A stretch of 43,896 bases of DNA, from assembly GCA_031181585.1 (NCBI GenBank), contig JAPSKP010000001.1, forward strand, positions 1 through 43,896, read 5' to 3'. The DNA comes from Lysinibacillus sp. (GTDB taxonomy: Bacteria; Bacillota; Bacilli; Bacillales_A; Planococcaceae). Below the pieces are notes generated by a model. It saw nothing but the letters and a program-made list of their open reading frames with translations, ran no database searches and was not told where the DNA came from. This document shows, piece after piece, positions 8,037 through 16,626 of the stretch. How positions within the stretch are numbered: position 1 is the first letter of the stretch; every line of letters begins with the position of its first letter. The position numbers and the translations under genes were made by a program.

Positions 8037-8169
8037 GGCACTGCGGATTATTTCATCTACACTAAAAAAGAGGATTTCTGCTGGTTAAAACGCTTTTTAT
8101 CTTCGATAGTTTGTTTTACTTAATAATTAGTCTAAAAAATACGAAAATATTGAGGGGAGTTTTTTATAG

Positions 8170-8586
8170 ATGCCAGATCATAACATGAAAACGATTCCAA
8201 CATTCGGTTACGAGTTAATACGTGATAATATACTTCGTTCGGTCCTTGGTAAACATGAAGAAGAGGTACTTTACTGGGCCGGAAAGGAACTAGCACGTAA
8301 ATTCCCCTTATTCACCCTTGATGAAGCACCTATGTTTTTCGAACAAGCCGGATGGGGAATTTTGTCGATTGAAAAGCAAGATAAAGATGAAATCATATAC
8401 ATACTAAGTGGTGATGCAGATACATTGAAAGCCGAAGAACGCTGCTTCCGAATCGAAGCCGGCTTCCTGGCAGAACAGACACAGAAGATTAATGGCTTCC
8501 TAACAGAATGCTATGAAGAAAAAAATAGTAAGCAAGGTACGATTAAATTCAATGTAAAATGGGATTTAAAAGAACCTGTCCGCTGA
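8170..8586 (+). CDS. yslB: YslB family protein (DUF2507)
   Basis: A 138-aa soluble protein matching B. subtilis YslB in size, position (between sdhC and the lysC locus) and sequence character: FGYELIRDNILRSVLG near the N-terminus and an aromatic-rich middle around FEQAGWGIL. The family resembles V4R-type small-ligand domains and its role is not established. The ATG at 8170 has GAGGGGAG upstream. It is transcribed alone and closed by a terminator. Confidence 0.85.
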   Translation: MPDHNMKTIPTFGYELIRDNILRSVLGKHEEEVLYWAGKELARKFPLFTLDEAPMFFEQAGWGILSIEKQDKDEIIYILSGDADTLKAEERCFRIEAGFLAEQTQKINGFLTECYEEKNSKQGTIKFNVKWDLKEPVR

Positions 8587-8601
8587 GCAGGACATGGCAA
8601 T

Positions 8602-8648
8602 AAGAGCGCCTTAGGAACATTCCAGTTTTCTAAAAAGCGCTCTTTTTT
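8602..8648 (+). terminator. Terminator of yslB
   Basis: Eight-base stem AAGAGCGC (8602-8609) with GCGCTCTT (8637-8644), loop of 27, followed by TTTTTT. Confidence 0.8.
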
Positions 8649-8721
8649 CTATATTATTGTAGATACTATAAAAAATAAGGTTTTTACTGGTATTTAAACC
8701 AAGTAATCTTTTTCTCGCTTT

Positions 8722-9201
8722 TTAACAACCGACATGAAATTCATTATGCAATGCATTTGCTGCCCTCATCATCTCATCCTGAGATACAACTACCGACATT
8801 TTGTATTCTGAAGAGCTTATCATTTTCACTTGAATCCCTTCTCTCGATAAACGAGTGAACATCCGGGCCTTTATTCCTGGATTAGAACCTATCGCCGATC
8901 CTGCAAGTGATACTTTTGCCAGACCTACTTCAAAGTCCGCAAAACTAAAGCCAAGGGACAGTTTACTGAATTCTAGTAAACGAAGCGCTTTAGCAAACGC
9001 TTCTTTCTCCATCGAGAAAGAAATAGTCGAGGTTCTGTCATCCATTAAAACCTGCACAATCATATCAATATCGATCCCATTTTCGGCCAATACTGTCACG
9101 ATATCTGCTACTACTGACTCCTCATAGGCATCATAGCCAATTGTTAGGCGAATAATATCCGCCTCATAGGACACGCCTTGTACAATCAAATCTTTTTCCA
9201 C
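8722..9201 (-). CDS. Stand-alone aspartokinase regulatory (double ACT) protein; kinase domain absent
   Basis: 159 aa that align by eye over their whole length with the C-terminal regulatory half (beta subunit) of B. subtilis LysC. ACT 1 covers about residues 12-75 (VSYEADIIRLTIGY..., NGIDIDMIVQV, STISFSM). ACT 2 covers about 88-155 (GLAKVSLAGSAIGSNPGIKARMF, GIQVKMISSSEYKMSVVVS). No amino-acid-kinase domain (KFGGTS-type) exists upstream: the start is GTG at 9201 with its own AAGGGGG ribosome binding site, and a riboswitch terminator follows within 75 bp. The gene sits exactly where lysC lies in B. subtilis, between uvrC and yslB, and keeps the lysine riboswitch. ACT domains bind lysine or threonine, so this may be a free regulatory subunit for a catalytic aspartokinase encoded elsewhere, or a sensor (inference). 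No clear own terminator is seen. Confidence 0.88.
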   Translation of the reverse strand: MEKDLIVQGVSYEADIIRLTIGYDAYEESVVADIVTVLAENGIDIDMIVQVLMDDRTSTISFSMEKEAFAKALRLLEFSKLSLGFSFADFEVGLAKVSLAGSAIGSNPGIKARMFTRLSREGIQVKMISSSEYKMSVVVSQDEMMRAANALHNEFHVGC

Positions 9202-9275
9202 CTTTGCTTCCCCCTTAAAAAATGCACCTCAATTTACAATCGAGCCAAGCGAATAATGACCCCCAACTTCCCATA

Positions 9276-9310
9276 TAAAAAGCGGCTCTCCACATATGTG
9301 GAGAGCCGCC
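9276..9310 (-). terminator. Riboswitch expression-platform terminator
   Basis: Perfect 28-bp palindrome 9282-9309 (GCGGCTCTCCACAT and complement) followed on the minus strand by TTTTTAT. It lies between the lysine aptamer and the ACT gene, so lysine binding is expected to favour it. Confidence 0.9.
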
Positions 9311-9333
9311 TCAATAAACGTTATAATCTGTTC

Positions 9334-9522
9334 GTCGAGATAGCTCTCCAGAAAATAAGCCTCTTACCGGCGTTTTCTGACAGTCTTACATTTCTTAAAT
9401 GCAAAACCAGCAAATAATTGGAACAACAATTATCCACTTCGGCAGTTTTCCCTTTCACGCCCGTTCCTTGGAGTTGCTCCTCCTCACAAGCGGTACTATT
9501 GAAACCTGCACCTCTATCTATA
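9334..9522 (-). promoter_or_regulatory. Lysine riboswitch (L box) aptamer
   Basis: The minus strand carries the L-box conserved blocks in order: GATAGAGGTGC (5' side of P1 and the loop-E-like motif), AGTA, GTGAAAGGG then CTGCCGAAG, TTTGCTGG, TGCATTTAAGAAATGTAAG, CTGTCA, and CTGGAGAGCTATCTC closing P1 by GATAG-CTATC pairing. These match the B. subtilis lysC leader closely. A terminator follows 24 bp downstream, indicating transcriptional control with premature termination at high lysine. The leader starts right behind uvrC; no confident promoter was identified in the 40 bp between. Confidence 0.93.
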
Positions 9523-9558
9523 TTCGCTATAAAATTCTGTTGTAAGCGTAGCACACAC

Positions 9559-11349
9559 CTATTCGTTTTTCAATCCATTTTTTTGAAAGTATTGATGAAT
9601 ATTGTATGCCTGTTTCTGGGGGATACCTGCCTCTAGGAGCTGGTCAACACTTGCATCGCGTATCTTTTTCACGGATCCGAAATGCTTTAATAATTGCTGC
9701 TTCCGTTTCGGTCCTACCCCTTCTATTTGATCAAGTACTGATTGGATTGCATTTGTTTGATGCTGTTGACGTAAAAATGTAATCGCGAACCGGTGGACCT
9801 CATCCTGAATTCGCTGCAGGAGGTAAAATCCATCACTTGTACGTTTCATTTCCACCGGCATCGGTGGTTCACCAAATAACAGCTGTGACGTGTTGTGCTT
9901 TTCATCCTTTGCCAGGCCTGCAATCGGAATCACTAGTCCCAGCTCATTTTGCAGTACACTTCTCGCCACTTCCATCTGCCCTTTCCCTCCATCAATAATA
10001 ATGAGATCAGGAAGAGGCAGATTGTCCTTTAGCACCCTTGTGTAACGTCTACGGATAACCTCCTCCATTGCTCCGTAATCGTCATGCTTGGCTGCTTCAC
10101 GGGTTTTATATTTCCGGTATTCCTTTTTCGCCGGCTTTCCATCGATAAACACAACCAGTGCCGAAACCGGATCAGCTCCGTGCATATGGCTATTATCAAA
10201 GGCTTCGATTCTAAACGGTGTTGAAATATTCAATGCATCGCCGAGTGCCTCGCATGCCCCGATTGTCCGTTCCTCCTGCCGCTCAATCAGCTGGAACTTT
10301 TCATGAATAGCAATCTGGGCATTTTTTGTGGCCATCTCTACAAGCTCCCGCTTCTGTCCGCGTTTTGGAATCACCACTTTTACATTGAGTAACTTTTCAA
10401 GCAATGTTTCATCAATGTTATTCGGGATAAAAATTTCCTTTGGCTTCAGGTGTTGAGGAGAAGCATAAAAACGGCCCACATAAGTTAAAAACTCTTCTTC
10501 CGGATCTCGGTAAATCGGAAAGATGGAAACATCACGTTCGATTAGTTTACCTTGACGCACAAAGAATACCTGGACACACATCCATCCTTTTTCCACCGCA
10601 TAGCCAAATACATCACGATTTGATAAATCACCTGTCACGATTTTTTGCTTTTGCATAACCGTCTCAATATGGGCAATTTGATCACGCAGCTCTTTTGCAC
10701 GCTCGAACTCCAGCTTTTCGGCAGCTTCCAGCATTTTAGCCTCAAGATCCTTCTTCACATCCTCATAACCACCGCTTAAAAACTTAGCAATTTCCTCAAG
10801 CATATCGTCATAGACCTGCTTCTCGACATCCTTCACACAAGGTGCCAGACATTGTCCCATATGGTAATACAGACATACTTGATTCGGCAGATGCGTACAT
10901 TTCCGAAGCGGATAAATGCGGTCGAGCATTTTTCTTGTTTCGTTCGCAGCAAACGCATTGGGATAAGGTCCAAAATAACGAGCCTTATCCTTTTTGATTT
11001 TACGTGTCGTAATAATACGAGGATACTTTTCATTCGTTATTTTAATATATGGGTACGTTTTATCGTCCGTTAACAGGACATTATATTTCGGGTCATGGAG
11101 CTTAATAAGATTCAGCTCCAAAATAAGCGCTTCTAAATCACTGGATGTAATAATATATTCAAAATCCTCAATTTCACTGACAAGTCTTGCTGTTTTTCCG
11201 TTATGGCTTCCTGTAAAGTAAGATCGCACACGGTTTTTCAGAACTTTTGCCTTACCGACATAAATGATTGTGCCTTGACGGTCCTTCATTAAATAACAGC
11301 CTGGCTCATCCGGCAGGATCGCTAATTTATTTTTAATCGTATCATTCAT
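9559..11349 (-). CDS. uvrC: UvrABC excinuclease subunit C
   Basis: Makes both incisions around bulky DNA lesions in nucleotide excision repair, after UvrA and UvrB have located the damage. The 596-aa protein has a GIY-YIG nuclease domain at the N-terminus ([24 protein letters not shown]), a UVR UvrB-binding motif near residues 195-235, an RNase H-like endonuclease domain ([14 protein letters not shown]..., IIDGGKGQ) and C-terminal helix-hairpin-helix motifs ([18 protein letters not shown]). The start is ATG at 11349 ([17 protein letters not shown]), preceded by CAGGTGA. A reading 14 codons longer has no ribosome binding site. Confidence 0.96.
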   Translation of the reverse strand: MNDTIKNKLAILPDEPGCYLMKDRQGTIIYVGKAKVLKNRVRSYFTGSHNGKTARLVSEIEDFEYIITSSDLEALILELNLIKLHDPKYNVLLTDDKTYPYIKITNEKYPRIITTRKIKKDKARYFGPYPNAFAANETRKMLDRIYPLRKCTHLPNQVCLYYHMGQCLAPCVKDVEKQVYDDMLEEIAKFLSGGYEDVKKDLEAKMLEAAEKLEFERAKELRDQIAHIETVMQKQKIVTGDLSNRDVFGYAVEKGWMCVQVFFVRQGKLIERDVSIFPIYRDPEEEFLTYVGRFYASPQHLKPKEIFIPNNIDETLLEKLLNVKVVIPKRGQKRELVEMATKNAQIAIHEKFQLIERQEERTIGACEALGDALNISTPFRIEAFDNSHMHGADPVSALVVFIDGKPAKKEYRKYKTREAAKHDDYGAMEEVIRRRYTRVLKDNLPLPDLIIIDGGKGQMEVARSVLQNELGLVIPIAGLAKDEKHNTSQLLFGEPPMPVEMKRTSDGFYLLQRIQDEVHRFAITFLRQQHQTNAIQSVLDQIEGVGPKRKQQLLKHFGSVKKIRDASVDQLLEAGIPQKQAYNIHQYFQKNGLKNE

Positions 11350-11435
11350 CTGATCACCTGCGTTTTTTAATATAGATCTATTATAAGGCAATTAAAATAA
11401 CCGAGCACGTGTTTGCACTCGGCTTCTCCACTAAT

Positions 11436-11473
11436 ATAAAAAGGTGTAAACAAGCATAGCTGTTTACACCTTA
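11436..11473 (-). terminator. Terminator of trxA
   Basis: Twelve-base perfect stem (11441-11452 with 11461-11472) followed on the minus strand by TTTTTATAT. A second, weaker GC hairpin with T-rich trailer lies further down at about 11397-11423. Confidence 0.9.
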
Positions 11474-11485
11474 TCGGGTAAAAAA

Positions 11486-11800
11486 TTATTTGTTGTCGTT
11501 AATAAAATCGACTAACGCTTCTTTTGGCATGAAGCCTGCAGTTTTTGCTTTTAATTCGCCATCTACGAATAAAAGTAAAGATGGAATCGACATAATGCCG
11601 TATTCGCCAGCAGTACCTTGGTTGTTATCAACATCTACTTTTACGATTTTTACTTCGTTGCCGATTTCAGTATCTAACTCTTCAAGTACTGGAGCGATCA
11701 TTTTACATGGTCCGCACCAAGCAGCCCAGAAGTCTACTAATACTACGCCGTTTGCGATTTCTTGTTGGAAATTTGAATCTGTACCTTGTACAATTGCCAT
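11486..11800 (-). CDS. trxA: Thioredoxin
   Basis: General cytoplasmic disulfide reductase, reduced by thioredoxin reductase and serving ribonucleotide reductase and other targets. 104 aa with the thioredoxin fold: FWAAWCGPCKM with redox cysteines C29 and C32, the SIPSLLLF cis-proline segment, and a final helix. The ATG at 11800 has an excellent AAGGAGG. It is monocistronic, with its own promoter and terminator. In B. subtilis it is followed upstream by etfA; here the pyrimidine operon separates them. Confidence 0.97.
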   Translation of the reverse strand: MAIVQGTDSNFQQEIANGVVLVDFWAAWCGPCKMIAPVLEELDTEIGNEVKIVKVDVDNNQGTAGEYGIMSIPSLLLFVDGELKAKTAGFMPKEALVDFINDNK

Positions 11801-11834
11801 TATAAATAGCCTCCTTTATATTACATCTTTTTGT

Positions 11835-11864
11835 AGTATAGCATGTTCATTTTAGAAATTGGAA
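11835..11864 (-). promoter_or_regulatory. Candidate trxA promoter
   Basis: On the minus strand an extended -10 TGCTATACT (core 11835-11840), 18-bp spacer and a weak -35 TTCCAA (11859-11864), about 35 bp before the trxA ATG. Confidence 0.5.
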
Positions 11865-12065
11865 TCATTCTGCCTGTGTTTGGGCTTTTTTGCAAAATGC
11901 CTGGCAGATCAGGAGTGATGAACACTCTCCTTGTATAGTGTAAACTTCCCCGTATCTCTCCCTTTTAAAACTTCTACTCTTTTTAGAAATATGTTCTCCT
12001 ATTTATCTTCATGCAGGGTGAATAACCACTGCATTTACTATGTTCTATAGGGTAATATACTCTAA

Positions 12066-12105
12066 CAAAAAGAAGCCGTCCGATTGATCATCGAACCGCT
12101 CCTTC
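12066..12105 (-). terminator. Probable terminator of the pyrimidine catabolic operon
   Basis: On the minus strand an imperfect hairpin (GAAGGAGCGGTTCGAT with ATCGGACGGCTTC) is followed by TTTTTGTT, 47 bases after the last gene of the operon. Confidence 0.5.
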
Positions 12106-12152
12106 ATGCATCTATAAGTTTCTAGTATAGTCATTAATCCGTCTAGTTATCG

Positions 12153-12356
12153 TCAGCCTGCTTTTTCGCTCAACTTTATGGAGAGATACTTGCGTGCATC
12201 CGCTGTCAGCAGCTGCACACTTTTTCTTTCCTCCTCCTTTTTCAATTCGACGAACATGCCGCTCAGATTTTCATGGACATATACGATGTTATATCCCTGG
12301 TCCAATAATGAATCAATATTCTTCATTTCTAAGACAGCTTCTTCATACGCTGACAT
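12153..12356 (-). CDS. Small protein of unknown function (67 aa) in the pyrimidine operon
   Basis: No family recognised. The product is soluble, charged and probably alpha/beta: a helix (MSAYEEAVLEMKNIDSLLDQ), two short strands (YNIVYVHE, GMFVELKK) and a Lys/Glu-rich tail. The start at 12356 has a strong GGAGGAGG, and the gene begins 15 bp behind the permease gene on the same strand, so it is very likely a real last gene of the operon. The helix-strand-strand pattern could be a small regulatory or chaperone-like partner of the permease or enzymes; that is speculation. Confidence 0.7.
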   Translation of the reverse strand: MSAYEEAVLEMKNIDSLLDQGYNIVYVHENLSGMFVELKKEEERKSVQLLTADARKYLSIKLSEKAG

Positions 12357-12371
12357 GTAGTTGCCTCCTCC

Positions 12372-13868
12372 CTATGATTTTTGAATGACTGGCTGCTCTA
12401 TCGGTTCCGTCACTAGGTCCGTTTCTGCCTCTACGTATGGAGTGTCGCCGATATACCAGTCTTTGCCTGCTGTAATGCCCAAATATAATTCGTCGCTTGG
12501 ATTTATAATTTCTGCCTGCGGATACTTAACGAACCACCAGTATTTTGCCAGGACATAATAAACGCCTGCCCCTACAAAGAAACCGATCAATGACGAATAT
12601 GTCGGGAAGATATTAGCAATCGACCCGCCGATAACCCAGGCAATCAGTCCAGCCAGATTGAAGCCTTTTATATATTTGAACTGCCCTTCAAGTTCATACA
12701 GCGCGAAAACGTTGACTCGGCGTTTTCGCAGTAAATAATAGTCCGCAAATAATATACCGACAATCGCCGTTAGTATACCGCCGATAATCAAGAGGAGACT
12801 ATTGAGAACATCAAACAAGCTCCAAGGCTGTACGATCGAACCGACAATACCTGTAATAACGACCCCTACCCAGAAGGGCACTTTCGGACCGCCTACATTG
12901 GAAAAGATAGTTGCTGCTGGAATGACGTTTGCAGAAGTATTAGTGGACCATTGCGCCAGCACGATCATCAATAAAAGGATGCCTAGGATAATACCGTTTG
13001 CACTCGCTTGCAGCGCCTGTATCGGATCAGCTGTAGATACAGCCATATAGCAGACAGCCCCGATGACAACCATAAAGGTATTCGTAATCGGCATGACTAC
13101 AAGCGATCCCATAAGCTGTGTCTTGTTCCGCTTGAACCAGTTACGCTCGTTCTTCGGTGCCTTGAAAAAGCGGGAGAGCGATGGCATATCAGCGGCAAGC
13201 GTTGCCCAGAAGCCCATATTGGCCATGACCACTACCATGAAGGCGGTGAATCCTGCCACCCCTGTAGCTGGTGATTCGACCCAGCTCCAAATATCCTTCC
13301 CTTGTGATGTAGCGTTGTCCGCCAATGTAATATACATCCAGCATGAAATTAAGATGATGACCGGGGCCGCCAAATCGGCGAAACGCTCTATTGATTTAAT
13401 GCCTAGAGATGTATTAACCAGCTGCAGTGTGACGAAAATAATGAAGCACACAATCCAATTGTCGAAGCCAAAAAGTAAGTTTAAGATGCCGTTAATGGCT
13501 GTGGAACCAAAATACGAATTGATACCGAACCAGCATGCTGCCGTGAATCCTCGCATGATCGAGGGAATGTGTGTACCCAATGTTCCAAACGGAGCACGCA
13601 TATAGACCGGGAAGGATATCCCGTGCTCTACCCCAATATCCCCGATTAATGTCATGAAGATTCCAATGGCCATGGAGCCTACGAGCGTTGCAAGGATGAC
13701 ATAAGGCAGCGGTAGGCTGATAATAGCTGCACCACCGATAGCAAATGCTGCCAGTACAATCGCCATGCCTACCCAGATGACAGAAAAACCGAACGCACTA
13801 ATTTTACGCTGTTCATGCGTTACAGGCAGTAAATCAGGGGATTTCAAGTAAGATTTCTTATTTTCCAT
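12372..13868 (-). CDS. NCS1-family nucleobase/hydantoin/allantoin permease
   Basis: A 498-aa polytopic membrane protein of the nucleobase:cation symporter-1 family (cytosine, uracil, allantoin, hydantoin carriers). About twelve hydrophobic segments are visible between residues 30 and 460. Family features are the N-terminal DLLPVTHEQRKISAFGFSVIWVGMA, the GDIGVEHGISFPVYMRAPFGTLGTHIP segment and ANMGFWATLAADMPSLSRF. The C-terminal 50 residues are hydrophilic and cytoplasmic. Its place behind preA suggests uptake of uracil, thymine, dihydropyrimidine or hydantoin; the exact substrate cannot be read from sequence. No strong GGAGG precedes the ATG at 13868, only an AAGGGGAA-type site. Confidence 0.88.
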   Translation of the reverse strand: MENKKSYLKSPDLLPVTHEQRKISAFGFSVIWVGMAIVLAAFAIGGAAIISLPLPYVILATLVGSMAIGIFMTLIGDIGVEHGISFPVYMRAPFGTLGTHIPSIMRGFTAACWFGINSYFGSTAINGILNLLFGFDNWIVCFIIFVTLQLVNTSLGIKSIERFADLAAPVIILISCWMYITLADNATSQGKDIWSWVESPATGVAGFTAFMVVVMANMGFWATLAADMPSLSRFFKAPKNERNWFKRNKTQLMGSLVVMPITNTFMVVIGAVCYMAVSTADPIQALQASANGIILGILLLMIVLAQWSTNTSANVIPAATIFSNVGGPKVPFWVGVVITGIVGSIVQPWSLFDVLNSLLLIIGGILTAIVGILFADYYLLRKRRVNVFALYELEGQFKYIKGFNLAGLIAWVIGGSIANIFPTYSSLIGFFVGAGVYYVLAKYWWFVKYPQAEIINPSDELYLGITAGKDWYIGDTPYVEAETDLVTEPIEQPVIQKS

Positions 13869-13905
13869 ACAAACGATTCCCCTTCCACTTTATTTGTATA
13901 GTGCC

Positions 13906-15180
13906 CTATTTCAAGATGGTCGTTGGAGCGTACTGCCCCATTAATGCCTGCCGTTCATTCCAAGTCATCGGCGACAACCCTTTCTTCTCTACCATCGTGA
14001 TGGCGCCGTCTACCGGACAGACGATCGAGCAAAGATTGCAGCCGACACAGTCATCCTCCCGAACTTTCAGCATAGGACGGCCGCTTTCTGTATACAAATC
14101 GATACATTGGTGCGACGTATCCTCACATGCGATATGGCATTTATTGCAGTTAATACATACATCATTATTAATCTGAGCTACAACTTTATAGTTCAGATCT
14201 AGGTCTCCCCAGTCGGAATAGCGCTGTACAGAGCGGCCGACCAAATCCATCGCCGAGGCAAGCCCCTTTTCATCAAGGTAATTGCTAAGACCATCGATCA
14301 TATCTTCTACAATGCCGAAGCCGTGGTGCATAGCCGCTGTACAGATCTGCACACAGCTAGAGCCCATCAGCATGAACTCGGCTGCATCACGCCAGTTGGA
14401 GATGCCTCCAATACCGGAAATTGGTACATTAATATGAGGACTCCGTGCACACTCAGCCACCATGTTCAACGCAATTGGCTTAACAGCCGGGCCGCAATAG
14501 CCCCCATGCGCCCCCTTGCCCGCAACATTTGGCACTGTATTCCAGGAATCTAGATCGACCCCGGCAAGACTATTGATCGTATTGATCATACTGATCGCAT
14601 CCGCTCCACCAGCCACAGCGGCTTCTGCCGTCACAGTGATATCTGTGATGTTAGGCGTAAGCTTGACGATGACTGGTGTTTTGGCGACCTCTTTTACCCA
14701 AAATGTCTGCTTCTCTACAAGCTCAGGCACCTGTCCGGATGCAGCACCCATGCCTCTTTCCGCCATCCCATGGGGGCAACCAAAGTTAAGCTCAAGCCCG
14801 TCTACCCCTACATCCTCTACACGCTTGACAATTTCATGCCATTTTTCTTGTCTGGGCTCAACCATCAAGGAGGCAATGATTATATGGTTCGGGAAACGCT
14901 TTTTCGTCTCGTAGATTTCTTTTAGATTTACTTCTAACGGACGGTCGGTAATAAGCTCAATATTATTGAATCCAGCTACCCGTTGACCATTAAAGTTTAC
15001 TGCTGCAAAGCGCGATGAAACATTCAATATCGGATCGCCCAATGTCTTCCATACAGCGCCTCCCCAGCCTGCCTCAAAGGCACGCTGCACCTGGTAGCCT
15101 GTATTTGTCGGTGGCGCTGAGGCCAGCCAAAAAGGATTCGGTGATTCAATTCCTGCTAATTTAACACGTAAGTCTGCCAT
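13906..15180 (-). CDS. preA: NAD-dependent dihydropyrimidine dehydrogenase, PreA-type catalytic subunit
   Basis: Reduces uracil or thymine to the 5,6-dihydro form, the first step of reductive pyrimidine degradation. 424 aa: an FMN-binding dihydroorotate-dehydrogenase-like barrel (residues about 3-310) with the active-site segment LNFGCPHGMAERGMG, whose C135 corresponds to the catalytic cysteine of mammalian DPD, plus KLTPNITDI and GIGGISNWRDAAEFMLMGS. A C-terminal 2x[4Fe-4S] ferredoxin domain has CINCNKCHIAC and CVGCNLCSIVCP. The start is ATG at 15180 (MADLRVKLAG) with GGGGGGA; a GTG 18 bases upstream has no ribosome binding site. It pairs with the PreT-like gene immediately upstream. Confidence 0.92.
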   Translation of the reverse strand: MADLRVKLAGIESPNPFWLASAPPTNTGYQVQRAFEAGWGGAVWKTLGDPILNVSSRFAAVNFNGQRVAGFNNIELITDRPLEVNLKEIYETKKRFPNHIIIASLMVEPRQEKWHEIVKRVEDVGVDGLELNFGCPHGMAERGMGAASGQVPELVEKQTFWVKEVAKTPVIVKLTPNITDITVTAEAAVAGGADAISMINTINSLAGVDLDSWNTVPNVAGKGAHGGYCGPAVKPIALNMVAECARSPHINVPISGIGGISNWRDAAEFMLMGSSCVQICTAAMHHGFGIVEDMIDGLSNYLDEKGLASAMDLVGRSVQRYSDWGDLDLNYKVVAQINNDVCINCNKCHIACEDTSHQCIDLYTESGRPMLKVREDDCVGCNLCSIVCPVDGAITMVEKKGLSPMTWNERQALMGQYAPTTILK

Positions 15181-15209
15181 ATGTTGTCCCCCCTTCACCT
15201 AATTACACC

Positions 15210-16577
15210 TTATGCACTTCGTGATGCAGCTTGAAAAGTTTCATGAATGCTGTAAGCGGCATCTTTTCCTTGCTGTACAGCTGTTACAACCATCGCTTCA
15301 CCTTGCCCATTACCGAAGATAACGTCTCCACATGCAAACACTTTTGGATTCGATGTCTGCATCGTTTCTTCGTTTACCGTTACAACACCCCACTGATGAT
15401 CCAGCTCAAATGACTCAATAAGTTCTGTATAACGGGACTGCCCAATCGCCTTAATGACTGCATCAACCTTTATCACATGCTCTGATCCGGCTATTGGTAC
15501 TGGTTTTTGGCGTCCGTCTATATCTGGTTCACCCAGCTCCATTTTTATACACTCTATGCCGACAACCTTCCCAGCTTCATCTCCAAGAATTTTTACTGGA
15601 GCTGTCAGCCACTCAAATTGCACCCCTTCCTGCTTAGCAAATTCATATTCGAATTCGTAGGCGGTCATTTCCGCCTCCGTACGCCGGTAAAGAATTTTCA
15701 CATTGGAAGCGCCCAGTCGAACTGCTGTTGTAGCGCCATCGATCGCTGTATTCCCAGCTCCAATGACCACAGCTTTTTTCCCTACAAGAGAAGAATCAAT
15801 ATGACCGAGCTTCGTTCGTTTGACAAACTCTATGGCATCATGTACCCCTTCAAGTTCTTCACCTTCCACCCGCAGATTAGGTACTTCCCCCATTCCGGCT
15901 GCCAATACGACAGCATCGTAATCATTCAACAAGTCTCCGGCCGCAACATCCTTGCCCACAGTTATACCTGTACGAATATCGACGCCCAGCTTTTCTATTT
16001 GCTCTACTTCCCACTCTGCTACCTCATTCGGTAGACGAAAGGCAACGATCCCATAACGCCCAAGTCCTCCTGCCTTTTCCTGCGCTTCGTAAATCGTTAC
16101 TTCGTAGCCAAAGCAGGCGAGTTCACGTGCAGCTGCTAGACCAGCCGGACCAGATCCAACGATGGCAATTCGCTTCTGCTGCGGCAATCCTTTTTTAAAC
16201 AAAGGTACACTCGATGCCATTGCCCAATCTGTCGCATAGCGCTGCAGGCGGCCAATATCGATCGGCTTGGATTGGTGGTTTAGTACACACGCACCCTCGC
16301 ATAGCTCCTCCGTAGGGCATACACGTGCACAGCTTGCTCCCAGCGGATTAGCCTCAAGAATAGTACGGGCAGAGCCTTTCATATTCCCAGAGGCAATCTT
16401 CTTAATGAACTTCGGAATATCGATACTTGTAGGGCAGGCTTTTATACAGGCCGCATCGTAGCAATACAGACAGCGATTTGCCTCTTCCATCGCCTCATAG
16501 TTCGTCAGTGCGGGCTCCATCTCCATAAAGTTAGCCTTCAATTTTTCTGCAATCATTCCGCCATGAATCATACCCAT
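15210..16577 (-). CDS. preT: Dihydropyrimidine dehydrogenase electron-transfer subunit, PreT-type (GltD-like)
   Basis: FAD and NAD(P)H-dependent partner that feeds electrons to PreA. The 455-aa protein has an N-terminal cysteine-rich Fe-S domain (CLYCYDAACIKACPTSIDIPKFI, then ARVCPTEELCEGAC), an FAD Rossmann motif IVGSGPAGLAAARE near residue 140, a second NAD(P)-binding motif VIGAGNTAIDGA near 270, and the C-terminal FACGDVIFGNGQGEAMVV loop. The architecture equals the N-terminal half of mammalian DPD and the small subunit of glutamate synthase; adjacency to preA decides for the former. The ATG at 16577 has GGGAGG. The gap to the upstream gene is a polypurine tract (GAAAG repeats on the transcript). 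Confidence 0.9.
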   Translation of the reverse strand: MGMIHGGMIAEKLKANFMEMEPALTNYEAMEEANRCLYCYDAACIKACPTSIDIPKFIKKIASGNMKGSARTILEANPLGASCARVCPTEELCEGACVLNHQSKPIDIGRLQRYATDWAMASSVPLFKKGLPQQKRIAIVGSGPAGLAAARELACFGYEVTIYEAQEKAGGLGRYGIVAFRLPNEVAEWEVEQIEKLGVDIRTGITVGKDVAAGDLLNDYDAVVLAAGMGEVPNLRVEGEELEGVHDAIEFVKRTKLGHIDSSLVGKKAVVIGAGNTAIDGATTAVRLGASNVKILYRRTEAEMTAYEFEYEFAKQEGVQFEWLTAPVKILGDEAGKVVGIECIKMELGEPDIDGRQKPVPIAGSEHVIKVDAVIKAIGQSRYTELIESFELDHQWGVVTVNEETMQTSNPKVFACGDVIFGNGQGEAMVVTAVQQGKDAAYSIHETFQAASRSA

Positions 16578-16626
16578 CCTTTCTTCCTCCCTTTCTCCAG
16601 TTCTTGCTTTCTCCCTTTCTCGCTTT

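Larger units (their letters stand above)
11801..12152. other. Intergenic region upstream of trxA
   Basis: Contains the trxA promoter near 11835-11864 and the terminator of the pyrimidine operon near 12066-12105. The 200 bp between show no reading frame with a ribosome binding site and no strong structure. Confidence 0.55.

Noticed and set aside
8722..9201. ACT gene considered as a frameshifted full-length lysC
   Set aside because: Only about 75 bp separate the riboswitch terminator from the GTG start, so there is no room for a kinase domain, and the start has its own strong ribosome binding site.
9321..9554. 77-codon minus-strand frame upstream of the ACT gene
   Set aside because: It lies wholly inside the lysine riboswitch aptamer, has no ribosome binding site, and its sequence is explained by conserved RNA structure.
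13063..13605. 180-codon frame antisense to the NCS1 permease
   Set aside because: Shadow of a well supported membrane protein gene; no start signal and no domain.
15507..16034. 175-codon frame antisense to preT
   Set aside because: Shadow frame; the minus-strand protein has clear FAD and NAD motifs in this interval.
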